Of a DNA stretch of 64,000 bases, positions 49,622 through 59,159 are shown in pieces. The stretch is from Paractinoplanes ferrugineus. Its GTDB lineage: Bacteria; Actinomycetota; Actinomycetes; Mycobacteriales; Micromonosporaceae. How positions within the stretch are numbered: position 1 is the first letter of the stretch; every line of letters starts with the position of its first letter. Position numbers and translations under genes: made by a program. Location of the stretch: NCBI RefSeq assembly GCF_016862195.1, contig NZ_BOMM01000012.1, forward strand, positions 248,001 through 312,000, written 5' to 3'. The notes below the pieces were generated by a model, which did not search any database, had not been told where the DNA came from, and was given only the letters and a program-made list of their open reading frames with translations.

Positions 49622-49684
49622 ACTGAGGTGTCCCTGACCCGAACTCGGGTGTGTCGACGCCGCCAGAATGCGACAAAGGGACAC

Positions 49685-50326
49685 TTACTGCCCTGGACGA
49701 CGCGGCTTCGGCGCCAGATCGCCCCGCGCCGTCGCCTCGGCGATGAACGCCTTGCGTTCTTCCTTGCTCGGATTCACCGGCAACTCGCCGGCCGCGATCG
49801 CCCGCCGGTAGAGCTCCTTGCGCTCCAGCTTGTGCTCCCGCAACTGCCGGCGATGCTCGGCCTCGGCCGCATAGTTCCGCGGCTCCCCCTTGGCCAGGCC
49901 CGACACGGTGCGGAACAGCAGCACGATCCCCCAGGGGCCGATCACCCAGGCCGGCCAGAAATAGGTGTCGTCGCTCCCGGTGCCGTAACTGATCCCCCAG
50001 ATCAGCGTCAGGATCGCCGCGACCCTCACCCAGCCCGCCCAGACGTGCACCAGCCAGGCCCGGGCGTCGCCGCCGCCCGCCGCCGTCGCTGCCGTCGCCA
50101 CCGGCGACACCGGCGACGCGAGCGGCACGACCGGTGCGGCGTTCGGGAGATCGTTCAACAAGCGGTCGAGATCGGCATAGGTCTTGGCCGCGTACGCGTC
50201 CCGCAGGCGCTCGTCGTACTCGGCGAGATCCAGTCGTCCCTCGTCGAGCGCGCTCTTCAACTGGTCCGCGACCTGCTGGCGGTCGGCGTCAGCGGCCCGC
50301 AACTGCTCCCGGCTCATGTCTGCCAT
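49685..50326 (-). CDS. DUF1707 membrane protein, longer copy
   Basis: 213 residues. The N-terminal DUF1707 domain (AADADRQQVADQLKSALDEGRLDLAEYDERLRDAY, about 10-60) is followed by one or two hydrophobic segments (about 95-150) and a charged C-terminal region. DUF1707 is common in actinobacterial membrane proteins; its function is unsettled. It is 67% or so like the N-terminus of the next gene by eye, so the two are paralogues. The ATG at 50326 is preferred; a TTG at 50344 overlapping the previous stop is possible. Confidence 0.8.
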   Translation of the reverse strand: MADMSREQLRAADADRQQVADQLKSALDEGRLDLAEYDERLRDAYAAKTYADLDRLLNDLPNAAPVVPLASPVSPVATAATAAGGGDARAWLVHVWAGWVRVAAILTLIWGISYGTGSDDTYFWPAWVIGPWGIVLLFRTVSGLAKGEPRNYAAEAEHRRQLREHKLERKELYRRAIAAGELPVNPSKEERKAFIAEATARGDLAPKPRRPGQ

Positions 50327-50340
50327 GGTGCCGTCCCCGG

Positions 50341-50823
50341 TCAACGGTTGCGATCGCGGCGGCGGTCCCGGCTGCGGTCCCGACCCCGATCACCGAGCGC
50401 CTGGCCGGAGACCAGGAAAATCAACGGAATCAACGTCCAGATCGGCCAGAAGTACGTCAGGTGGCCGGCGCTCGCACTCGTGATCGCCCAGATCACCACA
50501 CAGACCAGGACCACACTGCCGTACGGACCGGTCCAGTGCAGGATCTGACGCCCCAGGGAGCGCTCGGGCTGCCCCGCACCCGCCGGGGCCGGTGTGGCGG
50601 CAGGCTGGATCTGAGAGTGCTCAACGGGGCGGGTGCCCGGCAGGTCGACAAGCAACCCGTCGAGGTCGGCAAAAGTCTTGGCGGCATAGGCACGCTGGAG
50701 CCGCTCGTCATATTCACCCAGGTCGAGACGACCCTCGTCGAGCGCCGACTTCAACTGCTCCGCGACCGCCTTGCGGTCACCGTCGCCGGCCCGCATGTCC
50801 TCCCGACCCATGAGTCCCAGCAT
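50341..50823 (-). CDS. DUF1707 membrane protein, shorter copy
   Basis: 160 residues. DUF1707 domain (AGDGDRKAVAEQLKSALDEGRLDLGEYDERLQRAYAAKTFADLD, about 12-56), then a Pro-rich linker, two hydrophobic stretches (about 100-145) and an Arg/Asp tail (DRGRDRSRDRRRDR). Paralogue of the adjacent gene. The start may be ATG 50823 or ATG 50811. Located between map and the infA promoter, an accessory pair set inside the ribosomal supercluster. Confidence 0.8.
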   Translation of the reverse strand: MLGLMGREDMRAGDGDRKAVAEQLKSALDEGRLDLGEYDERLQRAYAAKTFADLDGLLVDLPGTRPVEHSQIQPAATPAPAGAGQPERSLGRQILHWTGPYGSVVLVCVVIWAITSASAGHLTYFWPIWTLIPLIFLVSGQALGDRGRDRSRDRRRDRNR

Positions 50824-50854
50824 GCCCGATGGCCACTCGAACCGGTAGGCCAGG

Positions 50855-51688
50855 TCAGGGCTGACGGGACGTGACCAGCTCTCCCAGCCGCGCCCGGCCG
50901 CCGTCGACCGCGGTGGTCACCCAGACCCCGTCCTCGAGCAGGCACATGGTGTGCTCGACGTGAGCTGCGATCGAAGCGTCCCGGGTGACGACGGTCCAGC
51001 CGTCGGACAGCTCCTGGGTGCGCGGCGAGCCCAGCGTGATCATCGGCTCGATGGCCAGGCACAACCCCGGGACCAGGCGCGGGCCCTTGCCCGGCTTGCC
51101 ATGGTTGAGCACGTGCGGGTCCTGGTGCATCTCGGTGCCGATGCCGTGCCCGCCGTAGCCGTCGACGATGCCGTACCGACCCGCCTTGCGGACCGCCTTC
51201 TCCACGTTGAACGAGACGTCGGTGAGCCGGCCCCGGCCGTTCGCGGCGCCGCGGGCCGCGGCGGCGATGCCCGCCCACATGGCGTCCTCGGCGACCTCGG
51301 CCATCTTCAGCAGCGCCGGATCGGTCTCGCCGACCCCGACGGTGATCGCCGAGTCGCCGTGCCAGCCGTCCAGGATCGCGCCACAGTCGAGTGAGATCAG
51401 GTCGCCCTCGGCGAGTACCTGCTCGGCGCTCGGGATGCCGTGCACCACCTGCTCGTTCACCGAGGCGCAGATCGAAGCCGGGAAGCCGTGGTAGCCCTTG
51501 AACGACGGGATGGCGCCGGCGTCACGGATCACCTTCTCCGCGATCGCGTCCAGGTCGGCGGTCGACACTCCGGGTGCCACCGCGTCCCGCATCGCGTCCA
51601 GCGCGGCGGCGACGACCAAGCCGGCGCCGCGCATCTTCTCGATCTGTTCGGGAGTCTTCAGCTGAATGTCCAGCTGCGGGCGACGCAT
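50855..51688 (-). CDS. map: Methionine aminopeptidase, type I
   Basis: 277 residues. It removes N-terminal methionine. The metal ligands are in SLDCGAILDGWHGDSA, GHGIGTEMHQDP, AIEPMI and VEHTM. The N-terminus is short, without the SH3-binding zinc finger seen in some actinobacterial MetAPs. The ATG is one base after the adk stop, so it is translated with adk in the secY-adk-map unit. Confidence 0.97.
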   Translation of the reverse strand: MRRPQLDIQLKTPEQIEKMRGAGLVVAAALDAMRDAVAPGVSTADLDAIAEKVIRDAGAIPSFKGYHGFPASICASVNEQVVHGIPSAEQVLAEGDLISLDCGAILDGWHGDSAITVGVGETDPALLKMAEVAEDAMWAGIAAAARGAANGRGRLTDVSFNVEKAVRKAGRYGIVDGYGGHGIGTEMHQDPHVLNHGKPGKGPRLVPGLCLAIEPMITLGSPRTQELSDGWTVVTRDASIAAHVEHTMCLLEDGVWVTTAVDGGRARLGELVTSRQP

Positions 51689-51689
51689 G

Positions 51690-52343
51690 TCAGCCCCCGT
51701 ACGACCGGAGGGCGTCGATGGCGCGCACCGTGACGTCCTCGACCGGCCCGGTCGCGTCGATTCCCACGAGCTTGCCCTGCGCGCCGAAGAAGTCGACGAG
51801 CGGAGCGGTCTTCTCGGCGTACTCCACCAGCCGGTTGGCGATGGTCTCGGCCTTGTCGTCGTCCCGCTGGAACAGCTCCGACCCACAGCGGTCGCAGATG
51901 TTCTCCTTGCTCGTCGGATCGAACTCGACGTGCCAGATCTTGCCGCAGCCACGGCAGGTCCGGCGGCCCGACAGCCGCCGGATGACCTCGTCGTCGTCGA
52001 CCACGAGTTCCATCACGAGGTCGAGGGCGGTGCCGAGGTCGGCCAGCAGCTTGTCCAGCGCCGATGCCTGCGGGACGGTGCGGGGGAAACCGTCGAGCAG
52101 GAAGCCGTCACCGGCATCCGGCTCGGCCAGCCGGTCCCGGACCATGTTGATCGTTACTTCGTCCGGAACCAGCTGGCCCGCGTCCATGTAGCGCTTGGCC
52201 TCGACGCCGAGCGGCGTGCCCTGAGACACGTTCGCCCGGAAGATGTCACCCGTCGAGATCTTCGGTACGGCCAGGTGCGCGGCGATGAACTCAGCCTGGG
52301 TCCCCTTGCCGGCCCCCGGAGGGCCCACCAGTACCAGCCGCAC
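51690..52343 (-). CDS. adk: Adenylate kinase with zinc-type LID
   Basis: 217 residues. P-loop GPPGAGKGT (7-15). The LID domain carries four cysteines (C130, C133, C150, C153), the zinc-binding form that many Gram-positive bacteria have; shorter actinobacterial Adk proteins often lack the LID zinc site. It interconverts ATP+AMP and 2 ADP. Follows secY after 68 bases. Confidence 0.97.
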   Translation of the reverse strand: MRLVLVGPPGAGKGTQAEFIAAHLAVPKISTGDIFRANVSQGTPLGVEAKRYMDAGQLVPDEVTINMVRDRLAEPDAGDGFLLDGFPRTVPQASALDKLLADLGTALDLVMELVVDDDEVIRRLSGRRTCRGCGKIWHVEFDPTSKENICDRCGSELFQRDDDKAETIANRLVEYAEKTAPLVDFFGAQGKLVGIDATGPVEDVTVRAIDALRSYGG

Positions 52344-52411
52344 CTACATCGCCTCGCTTCGGTGAGAACGAGAAACTCCAGACGCACGAGCCCCCCGGCT
52401 CCGCGTCCCCA

Positions 52412-53758
52412 CTACCGGAGGAACCCTTCGTAGTTGCGCTGCATCAGCTGGCTCTCGATCTGCTTCACCGTCTCCAGGCCCACGCCGACCATGATCAGCA
52501 CTGCCGTACCACCGAACGGGAAGTTCTGGTACTGCTGCTGATTGAGCCAGATGAAGAAGAAGTTCGGCAGAACCGAGATCACGGCGAGGTAGAGCGCGCC
52601 CGCGAGGGTGATCCGACTGAGGATGAAGTCCAGGTAGTCGGCGGTCGGCTTGCCCGGACGGATGCCCGGCACGAACCCACCGTACTTCTTCATGTTGTCC
52701 GCGACCTCGGTCGGGTTGAACGTGATCGAGACGTAGAAGTACGTGAAGAAGATGATCAGGAAGAAGTAGACCCCGATGTACAGCATGCTCGTGGGGTCGG
52801 CCAGCCACTTCTGGATCCAGAGCTGGTAGCCCGACAGGTTGTTCTTGTCGAAGAACTGCAGGTAGAGCTGCGGCAGGTAGAGCAGCGAGGAACCGAAGAT
52901 CACCGGGACGACACCGGCTTGGTTGACTTTCAGGGGGATGTAGGTCGAGGTGCCGCCGTACATCCGACGGCCGATCATGCGCTTTGCGTACTGCACGGGG
53001 ATGCGACGCTGGGCCTGCTCGATGAAGACCACCAGGCAGATGATGACCAGAACCAGACCGATGACCAGGAGGAACTTGGCGACGCCGCTCGTCTCCTTGA
53101 TCGTCCAGCCCTCGCCGGGAAGGCGGGCTGCGATCGAGGTGAAGATCAGAACGGACATGCCGTTGCCGACGCCGCGGTCGGTGATGAGCTCGCCGAGCCA
53201 CATCACGACACCGGTGCCGGCGGTCATGGTCAATACGAGGATGCTGAGGGTCAGCCACATCGGCAGCCCGGTGTTCTCCGGGATGATCTGCATCGACGGC
53301 TGGCTCTGGTCACAGACGTTGCCGAACAGCTGACCGGTACGCGCGAGCGCCACGAACGCCGACGACTGCAGGATCGCAAGGCCGAGCGTGAGGTACCGGG
53401 TGTACTGGGTGATCTTCGCCTGGCCGGACTGGCCCTCCTTGCGGAGCTGCTCGAGGCGAGGGATCACGACGGTGAGCAGCTGCAAGATGATCGACGCGGT
53501 GATGTACGGCATGATGCCGAGCGCGAAGACCGACAGGTGCAGCAGAGCACCACCGGAGAAGAGATTCAGCAAGTTCAGCACGCCACCGGCTGCGTCGGCG
53601 TCGTTCACAGCCTTCAGACACGTCTGCACGTTGGTGTAGGACACACCAGGGCTGGGCAAGGTGGCACCCAGCCGGTACAGCGCGATGATCGCTACTGTGA
53701 ACAGCAGTTTCTTGCGCAGGTCAGGCGTCCGGAACGCACTGGTAAAGGCGGAGAGCAA
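52412..53758 (-). CDS. secY: Preprotein translocase subunit SecY
   Basis: 448 residues, ten membrane helices, the protein-conducting channel core. FRTPDLRKKLLFTVAIIALYRLGATLPSPGV at the start and the cytoplasmic loops with GIRPGKPTADYL are typical. I place the start at TTG 53758: AGGAGG lies exactly 6 bases upstream and the product LLSAFTSAFRTPDL matches SecY N-termini. The in-frame ATG at 53812 has no ribosome binding site and would add 18 non-homologous residues. Confidence 0.93.
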   Translation of the reverse strand: MLSAFTSAFRTPDLRKKLLFTVAIIALYRLGATLPSPGVSYTNVQTCLKAVNDADAAGGVLNLLNLFSGGALLHLSVFALGIMPYITASIILQLLTVVIPRLEQLRKEGQSGQAKITQYTRYLTLGLAILQSSAFVALARTGQLFGNVCDQSQPSMQIIPENTGLPMWLTLSILVLTMTAGTGVVMWLGELITDRGVGNGMSVLIFTSIAARLPGEGWTIKETSGVAKFLLVIGLVLVIICLVVFIEQAQRRIPVQYAKRMIGRRMYGGTSTYIPLKVNQAGVVPVIFGSSLLYLPQLYLQFFDKNNLSGYQLWIQKWLADPTSMLYIGVYFFLIIFFTYFYVSITFNPTEVADNMKKYGGFVPGIRPGKPTADYLDFILSRITLAGALYLAVISVLPNFFFIWLNQQQYQNFPFGGTAVLIMVGVGLETVKQIESQLMQRNYEGFLR

Positions 53759-53941
53759 CTTCTTCCTCCTGCGCGAGGTAACCGCCGTGTCCGGCGGGTG
53801 GGGGACAGGCATCGGTCCGGACGACCGATATCCCTAGCTGGGAACGGACTCTAACAGTCTTAAAGCGCCGCGGGTGAGTGCGGTAGCGCTCACTGCGGGT
53901 AGGCATCTTCGCAGCCGGCGAAATGGCTGGTCAGACGCCAC

Positions 53942-53994
53942 AAAGGGGATGCTTGCCCGGACAACGCTTTCTCGGTGTCCGGGCGAGCACCCCC
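53942..53994 (-). terminator. Long hairpin between rplO and secY
   Basis: On the minus strand arms of 19 bases (53994-53976 and 53963-53945) pair at all but two positions (one a possible G-U) around a 12-base loop, followed by TTTGTG. It starts seven bases after the rplO stop. It probably terminates or attenuates part of the spc transcript, so secY-adk-map may also use an own promoter in 53759-53940. Confidence 0.75.
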
Positions 53995-54001
53995 ACAAGC
54001 C

Positions 54002-54445
54002 TCACAGCTCGGTGGCGGAACCACCGGCTGCTGCGATCTTCTCCTTGGCCGACTCGCTGAACGCGTGCGCCGAAATGGTCAGCGACACGCCGCCCAGCTC
54101 ACCCGAGCCCAGAACCTTCACCGGCTGGCCCTTACGGACCGCGCCGGCGTCGACGAGCTCGGACGGGCCGACCTCGCCACCGTTCGGGAACAGCTCGGCG
54201 AGCCGGTCCAGGTTCACGACCTGGAAGACGACCTTGTTCTTGTTCTTGAAGCCCTTCAGCTTCGGCAGTCGCATGTGAATGGGCATCTGCCCACCCTCGA
54301 AGCGAGCCGGAACCTGGTAACGGGCCTTCGTACCCTTGGTACCGCGACCGGCGGTCTTGCCCTTGGAGCCCTCACCGCGACCCACGCGGGTCTTCGGCGT
54401 CTTGGCTCCGGGTGCCGGGCGGAGGTGGTGGACCTTGATCGCCAT
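54002..54445 (-). CDS. rplO: 50S ribosomal protein L15
   Basis: 147 residues. [38 protein letters not shown]-type basic, glycine-rich N-terminus and [20 protein letters not shown] are diagnostic (shown here in part). Its ATG shares one base with the rpmD stop. Last ribosomal gene before secY. Confidence 0.97.
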   Translation of the reverse strand: MAIKVHHLRPAPGAKTPKTRVGRGEGSKGKTAGRGTKGTKARYQVPARFEGGQMPIHMRLPKLKGFKNKNKVVFQVVNLDRLAELFPNGGEVGPSELVDAGAVRKGQPVKVLGSGELGGVSLTISAHAFSESAKEKIAAAGGSATEL

Positions 54446-54627
54446 TACTCGACCTCCTCAACACTTACGAGGTGGTTCACGGCGAAGATCATGCCCCGAA
54501 TCTCGGGACGGTCCTCCTTGACCACCACATCATTGATCCGCTTCAGCCCGAGCGACCGCAGGGAGTCCCGCTGGTTCTGCTTACGGCCGATTCCGGACCG
54601 GAGCTGGGTGACCTTCAAGCGAGCCAT
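54445..54627 (-). CDS. rpmD: 50S ribosomal protein L30
   Basis: 60 residues: [32 protein letters not shown], then [15 protein letters not shown]. Typical L30 length. The ATG shares one base with the rpsE stop (TGATG) and its stop shares one base with the rplO start. Confidence 0.96.
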   Translation of the reverse strand: MARLKVTQLRSGIGRKQNQRDSLRSLGLKRINDVVVKEDRPEIRGMIFAVNHLVSVEEVE

Positions 54628-55250
54628 CAGCGCACCGCCGCTTCCGCGCGCGCCGCGAGCATGGCCGCGGGGGCCACGTCCTCGACCGGAAGGCCACGGC
54701 GAGCCGCGACGGCCTCCGGCGACTCGAGGCCCTTGAGAGCGGCCACGGTCGCGTGCACGATGTTGATCGGGTTCGACGAGCCGAGGCTCTTCGACAGGAT
54801 GTCGTGGATGCCCGCGCACTCGAGCACGGCACGCACCGGGCCACCGGCGATGACACCGGTACCAGCGGACGCCGGCTTGAGCAGGACGACACCCGCGGCA
54901 GCCTCACCGATGATCGGGTGCGGAATGGTCGCACCGATCCGCGGAACCTTGAAGAAGTGCTTCTTGGCCTCCTCGACGCCCTTGGCGATCGCCGCGGGCA
55001 CCTCCTTGGCCTTTCCGTAGCCGATGCCGACGGTGCCGTCGCCGTCGCCCACGATCACCAGGGCGGTGAAGCTGAAGCGACGACCACCCTTGACGACCTT
55101 GGCGACACGGTTGATCGCGACGACCCGCTCGAGATGCGGGGTCTTGTCGACGGGCGCGTTGCCGCGGCCGCCCTCACGGCGGTTGTCCCTGCGGTTGCCA
55201 CCCTCGGTGTTACCGCCGGACCCGCCGCCTCGGCGCTGCTGACCAGGCAT
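54627..55250 (-). CDS. rpsE: 30S ribosomal protein S5
   Basis: 207 residues. A glycine/asparagine/arginine-rich N-terminal extension of about 35 residues precedes the S5 core ([22 protein letters not shown], then [15 protein letters not shown]). Such extensions are common in actinobacteria. S5 helps decoding fidelity. Confidence 0.97.
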   Translation of the reverse strand: MPGQQRRGGGSGGNTEGGNRRDNRREGGRGNAPVDKTPHLERVVAINRVAKVVKGGRRFSFTALVIVGDGDGTVGIGYGKAKEVPAAIAKGVEEAKKHFFKVPRIGATIPHPIIGEAAAGVVLLKPASAGTGVIAGGPVRAVLECAGIHDILSKSLGSSNPINIVHATVAALKGLESPEAVAARRGLPVEDVAPAAMLAARAEAAVR

Positions 55251-55263
55251 TGGTCAAATCCTC

Positions 55264-55659
55264 CTAGAACTCGAGTCCGGCTTCGCGGGCAGCAGCCGCA
55301 AGCGCGGCGATCCGGCCCGCGTACTTGTTGCCACCACGGTCGAAGACGACCTGGGAAATACCCGCGGCCTTGGCGCGCTCCGCGAGCAGGGCGCCGACCT
55401 TGCCGGCCAGGGCGCTCTTGTCACCCTCGTTGCCCCGGATGGAGGCGTCGAGAGAGGAGGCCGAAGCCAGCGTGTGGCCCTTGAGGTCGTCGATGATCTG
55501 CGCGGTGATGTGCCGCGAAGAACGGGTGACGACCAGGCGCGGACGCTCGGCAGAACCGCGAACGTTCTTGCGGACCCGGAAGTGCCGACGCGCCTTTCCC
55601 ACGGCACGCGCAGCGGCGACGCCGCCGCCATTGCGGCGCTTGAGCAGCGTGGCGGTCAC
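55264..55659 (-). CDS. rplR: 50S ribosomal protein L18
   Basis: 131 residues. [30 protein letters not shown] is the 5S-rRNA-binding region; [28 protein letters not shown] ends the protein as usual. The GTG start overlaps the rplF stop by four bases. Confidence 0.97.
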   Translation of the reverse strand: MTATLLKRRNGGGVAAARAVGKARRHFRVRKNVRGSAERPRLVVTRSSRHITAQIIDDLKGHTLASASSLDASIRGNEGDKSALAGKVGALLAERAKAAGISQVVFDRGGNKYAGRIAALAAAAREAGLEF

Positions 55660-56195
55660 TTCTTACCTGCCTTTCCAGCCTTGCGGCGGATGACCTCGCC
55701 CTGGTACTTGACGCCCTTGCCCTTGTAGGGCTCCGGCGGGCGGATCTTCCGGATGTTAGCGGCAACCTCACCGACGAGCTGCTTGTCGATGCCCGTGACG
55801 GTGAACTGCGTCGGCCGCTCCACCGAGAAGGTGATGCCGGCCGGCGGGACCACGTTCACCGGGTGCGAGAAGCCCAGGGCGAACTCGAGGTCCTTGCCCT
55901 TGGCGGTCACGCGGTAACCGGTGCCGTTGATCTCCAGCGTCTTCTTGTAGCCCTCGGTCACGCCCACGATCATGTTGGCGACCAGGGTACGAGAAAGGCC
56001 GTGCAGCTCCTTGGCCTTCCGCTCGTCGTTCGGGCGGTTGACGTGCAGCTCGCCACCTTCCTGCGAGACCGTGATCGGCTCGGAGACGGTGTGCGAGAGC
56101 TCGCCCTTGGGGCCCTTGACCTTGACGGTCTGCCCCGTGATGGTGACATCGACGCCGGATGGGACCGGGATCGACTTACGTCCGATTCGCGACAT
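55656..56195 (-). CDS. rplF: 50S ribosomal protein L6
   Basis: 179 residues. [19 protein letters not shown] at the start and the C-terminal [18 protein letters not shown]-type segment are standard. Two alpha/beta repeats near the factor-binding site of the ribosome. Follows rpsH. Confidence 0.98.
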   Translation of the reverse strand: MSRIGRKSIPVPSGVDVTITGQTVKVKGPKGELSHTVSEPITVSQEGGELHVNRPNDERKAKELHGLSRTLVANMIVGVTEGYKKTLEINGTGYRVTAKGKDLEFALGFSHPVNVVPPAGITFSVERPTQFTVTGIDKQLVGEVAANIRKIRPPEPYKGKGVKYQGEVIRRKAGKAGKK

Positions 56196-56209
56196 GTCAG
56201 TAGCTCCCG

Positions 56210-56617
56210 TTACCAGACGAAGGCGAGGACTTCCCCGCCAACGCTCCGCTTGCGGGCCTGCTTGTCGGTCAGCAGCCCCTGGGACGTCGAAATGATCGCG
56301 ACGCCCAGGCCGCCGAGCACCCGAGGGAGGTCGTCGGACTTGGCGTACACCCGGAGACCGGGCTTGGAAACGCGCTTGATGCCGGCGAGGCTGCGCTCGC
56401 GATTCTGGCCGTACTTGAGCTCTACGACCAGGCTCTTGCCGACAACGCCTTCCTCGGGCTCCTCAGCCGTCCAGGAGGCGATGTAACCCTCGGCCTTGAG
56501 GACCTCGGCGATGTTCGCCTTGATCTTCGAGAAGGGCATGGTCACCTTGTCGTGATACGCCTGGTTGGCGTTGCGCAGACGCGTGAGCATGTCTGCGATC
56601 GGGTCCGTCATCGTCAT
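56210..56617 (-). CDS. rpsH: 30S ribosomal protein S8
   Basis: 135 residues. [23 protein letters not shown] and the C-terminal [26 protein letters not shown] are diagnostic. Two ATGs (56617 and 56611) are possible starts. S8 represses the spc operon in other bacteria by binding its mRNA. Confidence 0.97.
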   Translation of the reverse strand: MTMTDPIADMLTRLRNANQAYHDKVTMPFSKIKANIAEVLKAEGYIASWTAEEPEEGVVGKSLVVELKYGQNRERSLAGIKRVSKPGLRVYAKSDDLPRVLGGLGVAIISTSQGLLTDKQARKRSVGGEVLAFVW

Positions 56618-56690
56618 GGGTATTCGTCAACCTTTCTCGCCGGGGTTCCCGGATGGGTCCAGGCCTACGGCGAAGCGGTGTTTCTCTCGG

Positions 56691-56876
56691 TTACCAGGAA
56701 GCCTTGGACACGCCGGGCAGCTCACCACGGTGGGCCATGTCCCGCACGCAGACCCGGCAGAGGCCGAACTTGCGGTAAACCGAGTGCGGGCGACCGCACT
56801 TCTGGCAGCGGGTGTAGGCACGCACGGCGAACTTCGGCTTCGCGGCCGCCTTGAGGATCAGCGCCTTCTTAGCCAT
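56691..56876 (-). CDS. rpsZ: 30S ribosomal protein S14, short zinc-binding form (type Z)
   Basis: 61 residues, zinc form with C24, C27, C40 and C43 (RCQKCGRPH and GLCRVCVRD). Ends [11 protein letters not shown] as usual. The long zinc-free paralogue is not in the window. Two bases separate it from rplE. Confidence 0.97.
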   Translation of the reverse strand: MAKKALILKAAAKPKFAVRAYTRCQKCGRPHSVYRKFGLCRVCVRDMAHRGELPGVSKASW

Positions 56877-56878
56877 GC

Positions 56879-57448
56879 TCAGTTCTCCTTGAACGGGAAG
56901 CCCAGGAGCTTGAGCAGCGCCCGGCCCTCGTCGTCGGTCGCGGCGGTGGTGACCACCGTGATGTCCATGCCCCGGGTGCGATCGATCCGGTCCTGGTCGA
57001 TCTCGTGGAACACCGACTGCTCGGTCAGACCGAACGTGTAGTTGCCGTGACCGTCGAGCTTGCGACCGTCGAGCCCGCGGAAGTCACGGATACGCGGCAG
57101 CGCGATCGACAGCAGCCGGTCCAGGAACTCCCACATCCGGTCGCCGCGCAGGGTGACCTTCGCGCCGATCGGCATGCCCTCGCGCAGCTTGAACTGGGCG
57201 ATGGACTTGGTGGCCCGGCGGACCAGCGGCTTCTGGCCGGTGATCGTGGTCAAGTCACGGACCGCGCCGTCGATGAGCTTGGCGTCACGAGCGGCCTCGC
57301 CGACACCCATGTTCACGACGACCTTGACCAGGCCGGGGATCTGCATGGGGTTGGCGTAGTTGTACTGCTCCTTGAGCCCGTTCACGACCTCGGCACGGTA
57401 CTTCTGCTTGAGGCGCGGCAGAGTCTTGGTCTCGGTAGCGGCAGTCAT
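56879..57448 (-). CDS. rplE: 50S ribosomal protein L5
   Basis: 189 residues. [31 protein letters not shown], the 5S-binding region and [13 protein letters not shown] are typical. The ATG shares one base with the rplX stop (TGATG). Confidence 0.98.
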   Translation of the reverse strand: MTAATETKTLPRLKQKYRAEVVNGLKEQYNYANPMQIPGLVKVVVNMGVGEAARDAKLIDGAVRDLTTITGQKPLVRRATKSIAQFKLREGMPIGAKVTLRGDRMWEFLDRLLSIALPRIRDFRGLDGRKLDGHGNYTFGLTEQSVFHEIDQDRIDRTRGMDITVVTTAATDDEGRALLKLLGFPFKEN

Positions 57449-57762
57449 CAGAGTTCCTTACCGGTCGTACGCGCGATACGGACCTTGTTGCCGTTCTCGT
57501 CGACCTTGTAGCCGATCCGGGTCGGCTTGCCCTGGTCGTCCACGATCTGCACATTAGAGATGTGGATCGCGGCTTCCTGGGTCACGATGCCGCCGGTCTT
57601 CGACCCACGCTGCGTCGTACGGATGCGCTCGTGCTTCTTGACGCGGTTGACGCCCTCGACCAGGACCTTGTCCCGCGTCGGGTAGGCCGCGATGACCTTG
57701 CCCTTGGCGCCCTTGTCCTTACCGGCGATGACGACGACCGTGTCGCCCTTCTTGATCTTCAC
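57448..57762 (-). CDS. rplX: 50S ribosomal protein L24
   Basis: 104 residues. [23 protein letters not shown] is the KOW motif; [25 protein letters not shown] follows. An early assembly protein of the large subunit. Starts two bases after rplN. Confidence 0.98.
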   Translation of the reverse strand: MKIKKGDTVVVIAGKDKGAKGKVIAAYPTRDKVLVEGVNRVKKHERIRTTQRGSKTGGIVTQEAAIHISNVQIVDDQGKPTRIGYKVDENGNKVRIARTTGKEL

Positions 57763-57764
57763 GG

Positions 57765-58133
57765 TCAGAGCACCTCCGGCGCCAGGCTGATGATCTTCAT
57801 GAACCGCTTGTCACGCAGCTCGCGGCCGACCGGGCCGAAGATGCGGGTACCGCGGGGGTCCCCGCCGTCCTTGATGATGACGGCGGCGTTCTCGTCGAAG
57901 CGGATGTACGAGCCGTCGGGACGCCGACGCTCCTTGGCGGTGCGGACGATGACCGCCTTGACGACGTCACCCTTCTTCACACCGGCGCCGGGGATGGCGT
58001 CCTTGACCGTGGCCACGATGACGTCGCCGATGCTCGCGTAGCGGCGGCCGGAGCCACCGAGCACGCGGATGCACAGGATCTCACGTGCACCCGTGTTGTC
58101 GGCGACACGCAGTCGCGACTCCTGCTGGATCAC
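57765..58133 (-). CDS. rplN: 50S ribosomal protein L14
   Basis: 122 residues. [37 protein letters not shown] is the standard start region (given in part as [18 protein letters not shown]), with SLAPEVL at the end. Preceded by a 92-base gap from rpsQ with two hairpins, so it may begin a separately regulated section. Confidence 0.98.
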   Translation of the reverse strand: MIQQESRLRVADNTGAREILCIRVLGGSGRRYASIGDVIVATVKDAIPGAGVKKGDVVKAVIVRTAKERRRPDGSYIRFDENAAVIIKDGGDPRGTRIFGPVGRELRDKRFMKIISLAPEVL

Positions 58134-58157
58134 TGGGGTCTCCTATGTCTGCCAGTT

Positions 58158-58221
58158 CTTCGCCTCGTCGGCGAAGCTTGGCGGAACGATGGTGGGCCGG
58201 GCCGGCCGTAGCCGGCCCGGC
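58158..58221. other. Two hairpins in the rpsQ-rplN gap, one with a UNCG-type loop
   Basis: On the minus strand the first stem is GCCGGGCCGGC-TACG-GCCGGCCCGGC (58221-58196), 11 perfect pairs closed by a C(UACG)G tetraloop, an exceptionally stable type. The second is CTTCGCC-N5-GGCGAAG (58176-58158). No T-run follows either. They mark the S10/spc boundary and may act as an attenuator or RNase barrier. Confidence 0.75.
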
Positions 58222-58225
58222 GCAC

Positions 58226-58501
58226 TCACTTGGCCTTTTCGAGGATCTCCACGACCCGCCACCGCTTGGTGGCGGAAAGCGGACGGGTCTCCATCAGGAG
58301 AACCCGGTCACCGATGCCGCAAGCGTTCTGCTCGTCGTGCACCTTGAGCTTGCGGGTGCGCCGCAGAACCTTGCCGTAGAGGGCGTGCTTGACACGGTCC
58401 TCAACCTCGACGACGACCGTCTTGTCCATCTTGTCGCTGACCACGAGGCCCTCGCGAACCTTACGGTTCGCCCGGGTCGCGGTTGTGCTCTCGTCACTCA
58501 T
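58226..58501 (-). CDS. rpsQ: 30S ribosomal protein S17
   Basis: 91 residues. [29 protein letters not shown] and [28 protein letters not shown] are diagnostic. Its ATG overlaps the rpmC stop by four bases. Last gene of the S10 section before the structured gap. Confidence 0.98.
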   Translation of the reverse strand: MSDESTTATRANRKVREGLVVSDKMDKTVVVEVEDRVKHALYGKVLRRTRKLKVHDEQNACGIGDRVLLMETRPLSATKRWRVVEILEKAK

Positions 58502-58731
58502 GCGGTCACCTCATCCGGCGCGACCGAGAGCCCCAGCTCGCGCTCACGCATGATCGTGTAGATCTTCGCGATGTCCTTACGGACGACCTGCAGCCGACGA
58601 TGATTGTCGAGCTGGCCGGTCGCGCCCTGTACGCGAAGGTTGAACAGCTCCGCCTTGGCCTCACGGAGACGCGAGACCAGCTCTTCGCCGGTCAGCTCGC
58701 GCAGCTCGCCGGCCTTAACGCCCGCTGCCAT
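58498..58731 (-). CDS. rpmC: 50S ribosomal protein L29
   Basis: 77 residues. [26 protein letters not shown] and [23 protein letters not shown] are standard L29. It lies by the peptide exit tunnel and binds trigger factor and SRP in other bacteria. The ATG shares one base with the rplP stop. Confidence 0.98.
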   Translation of the reverse strand: MAAGVKAGELRELTGEELVSRLREAKAELFNLRVQGATGQLDNHRRLQVVRKDIAKIYTIMRERELGLSVAPDEVTA

Positions 58732-59156
58732 CAGCTTTCACCCACTTCGCGCGTTACGATGCGGCACTTCATCGGGAGCTTGTGGATCGCACGGCGCATC
58801 GCCTCGCGCGCGATCGTCTCGTTCGGGAACGACATCTCGAAGAGAATGCGGCCCGGCTTGACGTTCGCCACCCACCACTCGGGCGAACCCTTACCGGAAC
58901 CCATCCGGGTCTCGGCAGGCTTCTTGGTCAGGGCCTGGTCCGGGAAGACCGAGATCCAGACCTTGCCGCCACGCTTGATGTGCCGGGTCATCGCGATACG
59001 AGCCGACTCGATCTGCCGGTTCGTCACGTACGCGGGCTCCAGCGCCTGGATACCGAACTCGCCGAAGACGACCCGGTTGCCGCCCTTGGACGCGCCGTGG
59101 CGGTCCGGGTGGTGCGGCTTGCGGAAGCCATTCGGGGGCTTACGCGGCATCAGCAT
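58731..59156 (-). CDS. rplP: 50S ribosomal protein L16
   Basis: 141 residues. [21 protein letters not shown]-type start differs little from the usual MLxPRRxKxRKxHR; [27 protein letters not shown] is invariant. It supports A-site tRNA and EF-Tu function. Follows rpsC by three bases. Confidence 0.97.
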   Translation of the reverse strand: MLMPRKPPNGFRKPHHPDRHGASKGGNRVVFGEFGIQALEPAYVTNRQIESARIAMTRHIKRGGKVWISVFPDQALTKKPAETRMGSGKGSPEWWVANVKPGRILFEMSFPNETIAREAMRRAIHKLPMKCRIVTREVGES

Positions 59157-59159
59157 CTG

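Noticed and set aside
52344-53258. A 304-codon frame on the minus strand overlapping secY
   Set aside because: It is a shifted frame of secY; the membrane-protein reading at 52412-53758 has full SecY homology.
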